Made by a program: the position numbers and the translations under genes
Notes under the pieces: generated by a model
The model's input: only the letters and a program-made list of their open reading frames with translations
Told to the model about the DNA's origin: nothing
Databases searched by the model: none
Shown here: positions 8,190-15,684 of the stretch, piece by piece
How the letters are laid out: every line of letters starts with the position of its first letter
Position numbering within the stretch: position 1 is the first letter of the stretch
Source of the DNA: Pseudoruegeria sp. HB172150
Lineage (GTDB): Bacteria; Pseudomonadota; Alphaproteobacteria; Rhodobacterales; Rhodobacteraceae
Length of the DNA stretch: 64,000 bases
Assembly (NCBI RefSeq): GCF_013184805.1
Contig: NZ_JAATNG010000001.1
Span: 310,001-374,000, forward strand
Direction: 5' to 3'

Positions 8190-9842
8190 TTACCCTTGGT
8201 TCGCCGCTAGCGCCGTGGATCGTGAGACTTCCTCGAAGAGTCGCGCAACGGCCTCTGCGCCGGGGTCAACGTAGCCGCGAAGCTGGTTCGGATTGACATA
8301 GGCCGCACGTCCGGCCTTGGCGCGCAGCATCTCGGCGGTGCGGTTCGCGCCCTCGCGGGCAGCGGACGCGGCGGCATCGACTTCGCCGTCTGCCAGTTGT
8401 TGGAGCGCGGGGTGTAGCGCATCAACCATGGTGCGGTCGCCTAGTTGGGCGCCGCCGACTTCCTGCATCCTGTCGAGTCCGGCTCTCAGAGCCTCGCGCA
8501 GAGGCATCCCGCTGGAGGCGGCATCGCCCGCCGCCGCGAAGAAAATCGCGAGGAGCACGCCGGAAGATCCGCCCATCGTCTGGCTGAGTTCCTGGCCGAT
8601 GGCGCGGTAGAGCTGGGTGTGGTCGGCGAGGGGCAATTCGTCCATTGCATGGACGAGAGCCCGCGCAGCGGTCGCGAGTGTTGTGCCGGTGTCGCCGTCG
8701 CCGGTGCGGGCATCGAGCGCATTCAGGTCGGCCTCGGCCTTAATCAGGGTTTCGCAGCAGCGGACCAGGAACTCGCGCGTGGCGGGATGGTCCGAGGGCA
8801 ACGGCTTGATCGGGCGCAGGCCGTCCGGAAGGTCACGGATTTCGACCGGCGTTAGCGTGTTCACGCCCGGCCAGGCCGCGACGGGAGTGTCAGCCTGCAG
8901 CGCCTTAAGTTCCACGTTGTCGGCGGGGAAGACAGAGACAGAAAAACCGCGCATTTCAAGCGAGGTCATCATCGCGGCGGGACCGACGACGAATTTCAAC
9001 CGGTCGGCGATGGCGGAATTAGCGAGTTCGAAAGCGAGGACCTGCATTTCCAGCACCGACGCGCCGCCGAGGTTGTTCAGAAGCGCGACATGCGGCGTGC
9101 CAACAGGCATGTGCCGCGACAGCTTGTCGGCGACCATCGCCACAGCGGCGCGCGCGTTGATGTAGTCGACCTGTTCGACGCCGGCCTCGCCATGGATGCC
9201 GAGGCCCAACTCGGCCTTGCCGGGGGGGATGCGGTCTTCTTTCGGCACGCCGGGAACCATGCAGGTATCGAGCGACATGCCAATAGACTTGATGCGCCGG
9301 ATGACCTTTTCGGCGGCAGCGGTGACGGTGGCGAGATCGGCACCGCTTTCGGCGGTAGCGCCGGCGATCTTATGGACGAAGAGCGTTCCGGCAACGCCGC
9401 GCGCCTGCGGCAGGTCGGGAAGCGCGACGTCGTCGTCGACGATGACCATGTTGACGTTCAGGCCAAAGGCGCGAGCGCGTTCCGCGGCCAGCCCGAAGTT
9501 CAGGCGGTCGCCGGTGTAGTTCTTGACGATCAGCAGGCAGCCGGCGGGTCCGGTCACGGCGAGGATGCCGGCGAGGACGGCGTCGACCGATGGCGACGCG
9601 AAGACATCACCGCAGATCGCGGCGGTCAGCATGCCGGGTCCGAGGAAACCCGCATGGGACGGCTCGTGGCCCGACCCGCCACCGGAGACCAGCGCGACCT
9701 TGGAGCGGTCCCAGTCGGTGCGCACCACGGCGCGGATATGCGGGTATCCGTCCAGCCGGGCGAGGCGGCCGCCGGAACATGCGATCAGCCCGTCGACGGC
9801 CTCGTTAACGATGTCTTCCTTGCTGTTCATGAATAGGGTCAT
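8190..9842 (-). CDS. dhaK: Dihydroxyacetone kinase, DhaK-DhaL fusion (ATP-dependent)
   Basis: This 550-residue single-chain kinase phosphorylates dihydroxyacetone with ATP. The DhaK half (1-340) has VSGGGSGHEPSHAGF, Asp112 in NYTGDRLNF and His217 in LGLGIHGEAG, the residue that forms the covalent hemiaminal with the ketose. The DhaL half (350-550) carries the ADP-magnesium site LDARTGDGDTG (Asp377, 382, 384) and TMGGSSGV. The two-domain layout is that of Citrobacter-type ATP-dependent enzymes, not the PTS-linked DhaKLM. The start at ATG 9842 has AAGGAG 7 bases upstream. It is the last gene of the ABC operon. Some family members act on tetruloses (erythrulose kinases), so the true substrate may be another short ketose. 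Confidence 0.92.
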   Translation of the reverse strand: MTLFMNSKEDIVNEAVDGLIACSGGRLARLDGYPHIRAVVRTDWDRSKVALVSGGGSGHEPSHAGFLGPGMLTAAICGDVFASPSVDAVLAGILAVTGPAGCLLIVKNYTGDRLNFGLAAERARAFGLNVNMVIVDDDVALPDLPQARGVAGTLFVHKIAGATAESGADLATVTAAAEKVIRRIKSIGMSLDTCMVPGVPKEDRIPPGKAELGLGIHGEAGVEQVDYINARAAVAMVADKLSRHMPVGTPHVALLNNLGGASVLEMQVLAFELANSAIADRLKFVVGPAAMMTSLEMRGFSVSVFPADNVELKALQADTPVAAWPGVNTLTPVEIRDLPDGLRPIKPLPSDHPATREFLVRCCETLIKAEADLNALDARTGDGDTGTTLATAARALVHAMDELPLADHTQLYRAIGQELSQTMGGSSGVLLAIFFAAAGDAASSGMPLREALRAGLDRMQEVGGAQLGDRTMVDALHPALQQLADGEVDAAASAAREGANRTAEMLRAKAGRAAYVNPNQLRGYVDPGAEAVARLFEEVSRSTALAANQG

Positions 9843-9853
9843 CGTTATCTCCT

Positions 9854-10849
9854 TCAGAAGGCGCGGGCGCCCGTGGCGTCGAAGTAATACGGGTTGTCGG
9901 GGCGGATCTTGAGTGTCTGACCGGCGCGCAGTTCGGTATGCGCATCGGTCACCGTCACCAAGTCGTGGTTGCGAAAATGCAGATGAAGACGGGTCTGGTC
10001 GCCCAGGTGCTCGACCCGGATTACCTGGCTTTCAAAGCCCTCGCCCTGACGGATCTGTTCGGGCCGCAGGCCGATCCATTTGGTGCCCGGCGGCGCAGCG
10101 CCGAAGATGTCGGCGGGCAGGATGTTGATGCGGGGCAGGCCCAGCCGGCCGGCGGCGTAAATGCTGACCGGTTTTTCGTAGACTTCGCGCGGGGTGCCAA
10201 ACTGGACGAGACGTCCGTTCTCGAGCACACCGACATGGGTCGCCATGGTCATGGCCTCGATCTGATCGTGGGTGACATAGAGAAACGTCGCCCGGGCGTC
10301 GGACTGGATTGCCTTCAGTTCGACGCGGAGGTCCGCGCGCAGCTTTGCGTCGAGCGAACTTAAAGGTTCGTCCATCAGGAAGACCTGCGGATCGCGCACC
10401 AGCGCGCGGCCGATCGATACGCGCTGCATCTCGCCACCGGATAGGGCCGTCGCCTTGTTGTCGAGCTTGTGGGAGATCTGCAGCATCTCGGCGATCTTGC
10501 CGACGCGGCGTTCGATCTCGGCGGGCTCGGTATTCAGCAGTGGCGATTTCAGCGGGAAAGCAAGGTTCTCGCGCACCGTCATGTGCGGGTAGAGCGAGTA
10601 TTGCTGGAAGACCATCGCCACATTGCGCTGCGCTGGGGACAGGTTGGTTACCGAGCGACCTCCGATTGCGATCTCGCCACTGTCAGGCAGGTCGAGGCCG
10701 GAGATCAGGCGGAGTGTGGTTGTCTTTCCCGCGCCGGTTGGACCGAGCAGGACGACGAAGGCGCCGTCAGGTACAGTCATCGACACATCGTCCAGCGCGG
10801 TTGTCGCGCCGAAGCGCTTGGTGATGTTGTGGAGCGTGATCTCAGCCAA
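9854..10849 (-). CDS. Sugar/polyol ABC transporter ATP-binding protein 2 (MalK/UgpC-like)
   Basis: A 331-residue ATPase of the carbohydrate (CUT1) importer class. Walker A is GPTGAGKTT, the signature is LSGGEMQRVSIGRALV, Walker B is VFLMDEPLSSLD and the H-loop is YVTHDQIEAM. A C-terminal TOBE-like regulatory region holds WIGLRPEQI. The start appears to be TTG 10849, overlapping the end of the previous ATPase by 8 bases, since MAEITLHNITKRFG is the usual N-terminus. Together with the adjacent paralogue it probably forms a heterodimer, as GlpS and GlpT do in rhizobial glycerol importers. It couples ATP hydrolysis to uptake through the two permeases encoded upstream. Confidence 0.88.
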   Translation of the reverse strand: MAEITLHNITKRFGATTALDDVSMTVPDGAFVVLLGPTGAGKTTTLRLISGLDLPDSGEIAIGGRSVTNLSPAQRNVAMVFQQYSLYPHMTVRENLAFPLKSPLLNTEPAEIERRVGKIAEMLQISHKLDNKATALSGGEMQRVSIGRALVRDPQVFLMDEPLSSLDAKLRADLRVELKAIQSDARATFLYVTHDQIEAMTMATHVGVLENGRLVQFGTPREVYEKPVSIYAAGRLGLPRINILPADIFGAAPPGTKWIGLRPEQIRQGEGFESQVIRVEHLGDQTRLHLHFRNHDLVTVTDAHTELRAGQTLKIRPDNPYYFDATGARAF

Positions 10850-11939
10850 GGCTCAGCACCCCCTCATTGCCGGCGGAACGGAGAGCCTGAGACGTGTCCG
10901 CGTTGAACAGGGTGATCTTCCGCGCGTCGAACCTTAGGCCGGTGGTTTCGCCCTCAGTTACCTTCTGGTGCGAAGGGATCCGCGCCTTGATGTCGCCGTG
11001 CTCGGTGCGCAATGTGACGATCTGCGTGGTGCCCAGGTATTCCGTCGCGATGACCTTGGCGCGATAGCCGGCTTCCGTGTCGAGATGGACATGCTCCGGC
11101 CGAATACCTAAAGCGACGTTACCTTTCGCGCCTTCGCGCGTGACCGGTACGGCGATTTCCTGGCCGCCCAGTGTCAGCGTTTCCGCTCCTTCGGCGACGG
11201 TGCCGTTGAAGAACAGGACGTTCATCGGCGGCGAGCCCAGAAAGCCAGCGACAAAGAGTGTTGCGGGCCAATCGTACAGGTCCTGAGGGACGCCGAACTG
11301 CTCAACCATGCCGTGGTTCATCACCACGATCTTGTCGCCCATCTGCATTGCTTCGAGCTGGTCGTGGGTGACATAGATGGTGGTCGCGCCCATCCGGTCA
11401 TGGAGCGCGCGCAGTTCCTCCGCCATGTGCTCACGGAACTCGGCGTCGAGCGCGCCGAGGGGTTCGTCCATGAAGAACGCCTTCGGTTCGCGCACGATTG
11501 CGCGGCCAAGCGCGACGCGCTGGCGGTCGCCCCCGGAAAGCCCGCCGACGGGGCTGTCGAGGATATCGGTGATGCCGAGGAGGCGCGCGATTTCCTCGAC
11601 CTTGCGCCTGGTGTCCGCGCGGGAGGCGCCCTGGCTGCGAAGCGGGTAGCCAATGTTGCGGCGCACATTCATGTGCGGATAGAGCGCGAACATCTGGAAC
11701 ACGAAGGCGATATCACGCTGGCTGGCGCGCCGGCCGCCGACCTCTTCTCCGTCTATGTAGATCTCGCCGCTGGTCGGCAGCTCCAGCCCCGCCATCATCC
11801 TCAGCGTCGTGGTCTTGCCGCAGCCAGAGGGGCCAAGGAGCATGAAGAACTCACCATCCTCGATGGTGAAGCTCGACGATTTCACGGCAGTGAAGTCCCC
11901 GAAATCCTTGCGCAGATTGTCAATCCGGATCTGAGCCAC
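10842..11939 (-). CDS. Sugar/polyol ABC transporter ATP-binding protein 1 (MalK/UgpC-like)
   Basis: A 365-residue CUT1-type ATPase starting at GTG 11939. Walker A is GPSGCGKTTTLRMMAGLE, Q-loop FVFQMFALYPHM, signature LSGGDRQRVALGRAIV, Walker B AFFMDEPLGALD, and switch His in YVTHDQLEAMQMG. The C-terminal TOBE region contains LGIRPEHVHL. The LSGGD version of the signature (most have LSGGQ) differs from its neighbour. It lies 3 bases after the small membrane protein gene and overlaps the second ATPase gene. Two non-identical ATPases in one importer is the arrangement known from the GlpSTPQUV glycerol system. Confidence 0.88.
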   Translation of the reverse strand: MAQIRIDNLRKDFGDFTAVKSSSFTIEDGEFFMLLGPSGCGKTTTLRMMAGLELPTSGEIYIDGEEVGGRRASQRDIAFVFQMFALYPHMNVRRNIGYPLRSQGASRADTRRKVEEIARLLGITDILDSPVGGLSGGDRQRVALGRAIVREPKAFFMDEPLGALDAEFREHMAEELRALHDRMGATTIYVTHDQLEAMQMGDKIVVMNHGMVEQFGVPQDLYDWPATLFVAGFLGSPPMNVLFFNGTVAEGAETLTLGGQEIAVPVTREGAKGNVALGIRPEHVHLDTEAGYRAKVIATEYLGTTQIVTLRTEHGDIKARIPSHQKVTEGETTGLRFDARKITLFNADTSQALRSAGNEGVLSLG

Positions 11940-11942
11940 GGC

Positions 11943-12194
11943 CTACTCCGGAAAATGGCTGACGATCAGGAACATGACGGTCCCAGTCAGCGTGACGATG
12001 AAGGAATAGGTGAAAGCGGCCATCCAGAACGGCTGCATCATCATGAAGACGCCGAGGCCGATCAGGATCGAGGCCGCCATCTCCCACGGCCTCCGCACGA
12101 AAATGCGGCGGGCGGGCCGGTCGCCAGTGGTGTCGGCGCTCGGCGCAGACCGGCCGGCGAGGGTCTCTTCGGGATCTGTGGCAGGGTTGCTCAT
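11943..12194 (-). CDS. Small membrane protein of the ABC operon (83 residues)
   Basis: This 83-residue product has a hydrophilic N-terminus (1-35, rich in D, P, R, ending RRPWE) and two predicted membrane spans, about 38-55 (MAASILIGLGVFMMMQP) and 60-79 (FTYSFIVTLTGTVMFLIVSH). Its ATG overlaps the stop of the upstream permease gene (ATGA), so it is translationally coupled and clearly part of the operon. The position matches the small GlpU protein of glycerol importers, but the sequence does not read like DUF2160 as I recall it. It could be an accessory transporter subunit; the function is unknown. Confidence 0.75.
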   Translation of the reverse strand: MSNPATDPEETLAGRSAPSADTTGDRPARRIFVRRPWEMAASILIGLGVFMMMQPFWMAAFTYSFIVTLTGTVMFLIVSHFPE

Positions 12195-13129
12195 TTGCGG
12201 ACCGCTCCGAAGGTGATGCCCCGCAGCAGGTGCTTGCGCAGCAAGATGGTGAAGACGACAACCGGCAGCAGGAAGATCGTGGCGCCGGCAGCAACCGCCG
12301 GCCAGTCCTGGCCGCCGACGCCTATGATCGTCGGGATGAACGGGGGCGCGGTCTGGGCGGTGCCAGAGGTCAGCAGCACCGCAAAGGCATATTCGTTCCA
12401 GGCGAAGATTAGGCAGAAGATCGCAGTAGAGGCGATGCCGGTCGCGGCCTGCGGAAGCACCACCTTGTAGAAAGCCTGGAACCGCGTGTAGCCGTCGATC
12501 AGCGCCGCTTCTTCGTATTCGCGCGGGATCTCGTCGATGAAACCTTTCAGCAGCCAAACCGCCAGTGACAGGTTCACCGCGGTATAAAGCAGGATCATCC
12601 CGGCATGAGTATCGCTGAGGCCAAGGGCGCGGAACATGAGGAAGATCGGGATCGCGACCGCGATGGGCGGCATCATCCGCGTCGACAGGATGAAGAACAT
12701 CAGGTCGTCCTTCAGCGGGATGCGGAAGCGTGAGAAGGCGTAGGCCGCCAGCGTGCCGAGAAAGACCGACAGGAATGTCGAGACGAAACCGATGATCACT
12801 GAGTTCATGAACCGCCCGCCGAAACGCGAAGGCCCGGCAATCACCATGTCGTACTTTCGCACGATTTCCTCGTACCACGTCTGCGGCGGGTGCGCGGCGA
12901 GGTATTCCGCCGTCTGCCGCGTGCGCGTGGTGAACAGGTTGACGTAGCCTTCCAGCGTCGGCTCGAACAGAACCTTTGGAGGGTAGGCTATAGCGTCGGA
13001 GGGCGACTTGAAGCCGGTGGCAATGATCCATAGCAGCGGCAGCAGCGTGATGACCGCGTAGGCGACGACCAGGATCCCGGCGACCCATTTCTGCGTCTTC
13101 GACGCGGCGATGACGGAGAAGTCGCTCAT
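12191..13129 (-). CDS. Sugar/polyol ABC transporter permease 2 (MalG-like)
   Basis: A 312-residue inner-membrane permease of the CUT1 family with six predicted spans. The EAA loop that docks the ATPase is seen in YEEAALIDGYTRFQAFYKVV followed by LPQA. A larger than usual periplasmic insert (about 60-110) follows the first span. The ATG at 13129 overlaps the stop of the first permease gene (ATGA), and its own stop overlaps the next gene in the same way. It forms the translocation pore together with the MalF-like partner. Confidence 0.9.
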   Translation of the reverse strand: MSDFSVIAASKTQKWVAGILVVAYAVITLLPLLWIIATGFKSPSDAIAYPPKVLFEPTLEGYVNLFTTRTRQTAEYLAAHPPQTWYEEIVRKYDMVIAGPSRFGGRFMNSVIIGFVSTFLSVFLGTLAAYAFSRFRIPLKDDLMFFILSTRMMPPIAVAIPIFLMFRALGLSDTHAGMILLYTAVNLSLAVWLLKGFIDEIPREYEEAALIDGYTRFQAFYKVVLPQAATGIASTAIFCLIFAWNEYAFAVLLTSGTAQTAPPFIPTIIGVGGQDWPAVAAGATIFLLPVVVFTILLRKHLLRGITFGAVRK

Positions 13130-14073
13130 CTCTCTTTCACCTTGTTCAGCGCCTTCACGTAGATCGAGGCGAGCCCGAAGACCGTGACAAACAGGATGAT
13201 CGCGTAAGCAGAGGCGTAGCCCGTCCGCCACTTCTCGAACGCTTCGCGCTTGAGGTTGATCGAAGTGAGTTCGGTGGTCGATCCCGGCCCTCCGCCGGTC
13301 AGCTGCACCACGAGGTCGAACATCTTGAAGTTTTCGATGCCGCGGAACAGCACAGCCAGCATCAGGAAGGGCAACACCATCGGCACGGTAATCGTCCAGA
13401 ACTGCCGCCAGGGCGAGGCGCGGTCGCATTCCGCAGCCTCGTAGATCGAGGTGGGAATGGATCGAAGTCCCGCCAGGCAGATCAGCATGACGAAAGGCGT
13501 CCACATCCAGGTATCGACGATGACGATGGCCCAGGGTGCAAGCGACACCTCTCCGATCATCGAAAAACTCGACGGATCGGTGCCGGAGAAGAAGCCGACG
13601 ACGTAATTGAACAGGCCAATCTGCGGCTGGTAGAGAAACGTCCAGAAATTCCCCACCACTGCGGGCGACAACATCATCGGCAGCACGATGATCGTGGTCC
13701 AGAAATTGTCGCCACGGAATTTCTTGTTGATCAGCCAGGCCAGCGCGAAACCGATGACGACCTGCAGGGCAATGGTCCAGAACAGGAAATGCGCCGTCGC
13801 CTGCATTGTCTCCCAGATGTCTTCGTCGGTCAGGATGCGCTGGTAATTGCGCAGGCCAACCCACTCGACTTCGGCATTCGGGCGATTGACGCGGTAGTTT
13901 GTGAAACTCAGCCGGATCGTCCAGATCAGCGGGAAGATGTTAACCGCCAGGAGCAGGAAGATGGACGGCGCCACGAAGATCCAGGCGATGGCCCGGTCCG
14001 ACAGCCCTCTCACCCTGCGGGCGATATTGGGCGGCGTCGCCGCGGCGGCACGCTCGATCGCACTGTTGGACAT
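13126..14073 (-). CDS. Sugar/polyol ABC transporter permease 1 (MalF-like)
   Basis: A 315-residue CUT1-type permease: a first span (AIAWIFVAPSIFLLLAVNIF), then PLIWTIRLSFTNY, and the EAA docking loop SIYEAAECDRASPWRQFWTI with the following TVP. ATG 14073 (MSNSAIERA) is preferred. An in-frame ATG at 14106 would add 11 polar residues and would lie inside the intercistronic hairpin. It lies about 100 bases downstream of the binding-protein gene, separated by two stem-loops, and is coupled by ATGA overlap to permease 2. Confidence 0.88.
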   Translation of the reverse strand: MSNSAIERAAAATPPNIARRVRGLSDRAIAWIFVAPSIFLLLAVNIFPLIWTIRLSFTNYRVNRPNAEVEWVGLRNYQRILTDEDIWETMQATAHFLFWTIALQVVIGFALAWLINKKFRGDNFWTTIIVLPMMLSPAVVGNFWTFLYQPQIGLFNYVVGFFSGTDPSSFSMIGEVSLAPWAIVIVDTWMWTPFVMLICLAGLRSIPTSIYEAAECDRASPWRQFWTITVPMVLPFLMLAVLFRGIENFKMFDLVVQLTGGGPGSTTELTSINLKREAFEKWRTGYASAYAIILFVTVFGLASIYVKALNKVKER

Positions 14074-14105
14074 GTTGCCTCGCCTGGGATCGTTTTTCGT
14101 GGGCA

Positions 14106-14167
14106 CGGAGCGGCAGGGAGAGCGACCGCTCCGCGCGGCATCAGGGGCGCCGGCCTACTGCCGGCGC
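14106..14167 (-). promoter_or_regulatory. Two stem-loops between the binding-protein and permease genes
   Basis: Two perfect 8-bp inverted repeats lie between the binding-protein gene and permease 1: 14147-14154 with 14160-14167 (GCGCCGGC arms, 5-base loop) and 14106-14113 with 14126-14133 (CGGAGCGG arms, 12-base loop). Neither is followed by a T run, so they look like mRNA stabilisers or attenuators rather than strong terminators. In many importer operons such hairpins keep the binding protein in excess over the membrane parts (inference here). Confidence 0.6.
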
Positions 14168-14174
14168 GCCCGTT

Positions 14175-15494
14175 CTACATCTTGCCATCGTCCTCGAAGA
14201 CTTCGGTCCAGTCCTCGACCAGGCCGTCGAGCGCTTCCTGCGCGGTGCCGTTGCCGGCAATCACGTAGTCATGCACACGGTCCTGCATCGCCAGAAGCAG
14301 CGAGGCATAGGATGGCTCGGCCCAGAAATCCTTCACGATTGCCATCGAGTCGAGGAAGGTCTGCGCATAGGGCTGGCTGGTCGCGAAATCCGGGTCCTCG
14401 ACCACGGCCTTGAGCGCCGAGTATCCGCCAAGCTCCCACCACTTAGCCTGAATCTCGGGCTGGGCGAACCACTTGATGTATTCCAGCGCGGCGTCCTGGC
14501 TGTCGGAATAGGAGACGACGGAGATCCCCTGTCCGCCGAGCTGGGCGAAATGCCCGTCCGGACCGGCCGGGTTGGGGAAGTAGCCAGATTTGCCGCCACC
14601 CACGTTGGGATCGGCCTCGACACCCGGCCAGATGAAGGCAAAGTTCATCTGCAGCGCGACCTGTCCGGATTTGTAGGCGTCGATGTTCTCGGACATGTAC
14701 CAGTCCGATGAACCCGGGGGCACGCAGCAGTCGTAAAGGGCCTTGTAGAACTCCAGGCCCTTGGCCACCTCCGGCGCGTTCACGATACCTTCCAGCTTGT
14801 AGGGCTCGTCGGGCGTGCCGTAGGTCAGGCCGTAGTTGTAAAGCGCGTTGGTCACACCCATGGTGATCCCTTCGGATCCACGCTCGGTATAGATGGCGGC
14901 GCCGTAGACGGTCTTGCCGTCGATCTCGCGGCCCTGGAAGAACTCGGCGATGTCTTTCAATTCGTCGAGAGTCTCGGGCACGGCGAGGTCACGGCCGTAG
15001 GTGTCCTTGAACTCGGCCTGCAGCTCCGGCATCTCGAACCAGTCCTTGCGGTAGGTCCAGCCGACCACGTCGCCGAAGGCGGGCAGGGCCCAGTAATTCG
15101 GCGTTCCCTTGGGCCATTCCGAGTAACCGGTGACGGTCGCCGGAATGAAATCGTCCATCGTGATGCCTTCGGCTTCGAAGAAGTCATTCAGCTTGATGTA
15201 ATGACCGCTTTCGGCGGAGCCGCCGATCCACTGGCTGTCACCGATCATCAGGTCGCAGAGCTGGCCGCCGGAATTGAGTTCGTTCAGCATCCGGTCGGCG
15301 AAATTGGGCCATGGCACGAATTCGAAGGACATTGTGTGCCCCGACTCGGCCTCGAAATCCTTGGACAGTTCGACCAGGGCGTTGGCCGGATCCCAGGCGG
15401 CCCAGCACAGCGTCAGGTCGTCGGCGCTGGCGGACTGTGCGCCGCAGATCACGGCGCTAACCGCCGCGGCCATAAGTGCAATGCGCGTCTTCAT
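14175..15494 (-). CDS. ABC transporter extracellular substrate-binding protein (family 1)
   Basis: This 439-residue periplasmic protein has a Sec signal peptide (MKTRIALMAAAVSAVICGAQ, cleavage after ASA at about residue 24). The mature part is a family 1 carbohydrate-binding protein: LTLCWAAWDPANALVELSKD, DLMIGDSQWIGG, and YWALPAFGDVVGWTYRKDWF. ATG 15494 follows a strong GGAGG at optimal spacing. It is the first gene of the operon, reading away from the LacI-type regulator. The linked DhaKL kinase and paired ATPases suggest a short polyol or ketose (glycerol, dihydroxyacetone, erythritol/erythrulose type) as ligand; this is inference. Confidence 0.9.
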   Translation of the reverse strand: MKTRIALMAAAVSAVICGAQSASADDLTLCWAAWDPANALVELSKDFEAESGHTMSFEFVPWPNFADRMLNELNSGGQLCDLMIGDSQWIGGSAESGHYIKLNDFFEAEGITMDDFIPATVTGYSEWPKGTPNYWALPAFGDVVGWTYRKDWFEMPELQAEFKDTYGRDLAVPETLDELKDIAEFFQGREIDGKTVYGAAIYTERGSEGITMGVTNALYNYGLTYGTPDEPYKLEGIVNAPEVAKGLEFYKALYDCCVPPGSSDWYMSENIDAYKSGQVALQMNFAFIWPGVEADPNVGGGKSGYFPNPAGPDGHFAQLGGQGISVVSYSDSQDAALEYIKWFAQPEIQAKWWELGGYSALKAVVEDPDFATSQPYAQTFLDSMAIVKDFWAEPSYASLLLAMQDRVHDYVIAGNGTAQEALDGLVEDWTEVFEDDGKM

Positions 15495-15553
15495 GTGAAT
15501 TTCCTCCCCATGTTCGGTCGCCGCCTCCCTGCCGCGACTCGCTGGTGGCAATA

Positions 15554-15583
15554 AAGCTACCTGAGGTACGTGCCTCATGGCAA
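15554..15583 (-). promoter_or_regulatory. Putative promoter of the ABC operon
   Basis: On the minus strand a -35-like TTGCCA (15578-15583) is followed after 18 bases by a -10-like TAGCTT (15554-15559). The spacer contains the entire proximal 16-bp operator, so a bound LacI-type protein would block RNA polymerase directly. The match to sigma70 consensus is moderate. Confidence 0.35.
15562..15577. promoter_or_regulatory. LacI-type operator O1 (imperfect palindrome)
   Basis: TGAGGTACGTGCCTCA is a 16-base palindrome with one mismatched pair and a central CG, the usual shape of LacI-family sites. It lies in the divergent region between the regulator and the transporter operon, 67 bases upstream of the binding-protein start codon. 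Confidence 0.75.
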
Positions 15584-15591
15584 TTATTTTC

Positions 15592-15607
15592 TGAGGTACG
15601 TACCTCA
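15592..15607. promoter_or_regulatory. LacI-type operator O2 (perfect palindrome)
   Basis: TGAGGTACGTACCTCA is a perfect 16-base palindrome and differs from O1 at one base. Centre-to-centre distance to O1 is exactly 30 bp, close to three helical turns, so two dimers would bind on the same DNA face. It also lies upstream of the regulator gene, which may therefore be autoregulated. Confidence 0.78.
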
Positions 15608-15684
15608 ATTTGGTTGCAATCCAGCTCGAAACAACCGAGAAAAGAGACCACGCCGACACGATTTGCGCGCCCCAAGGAGCTGAA

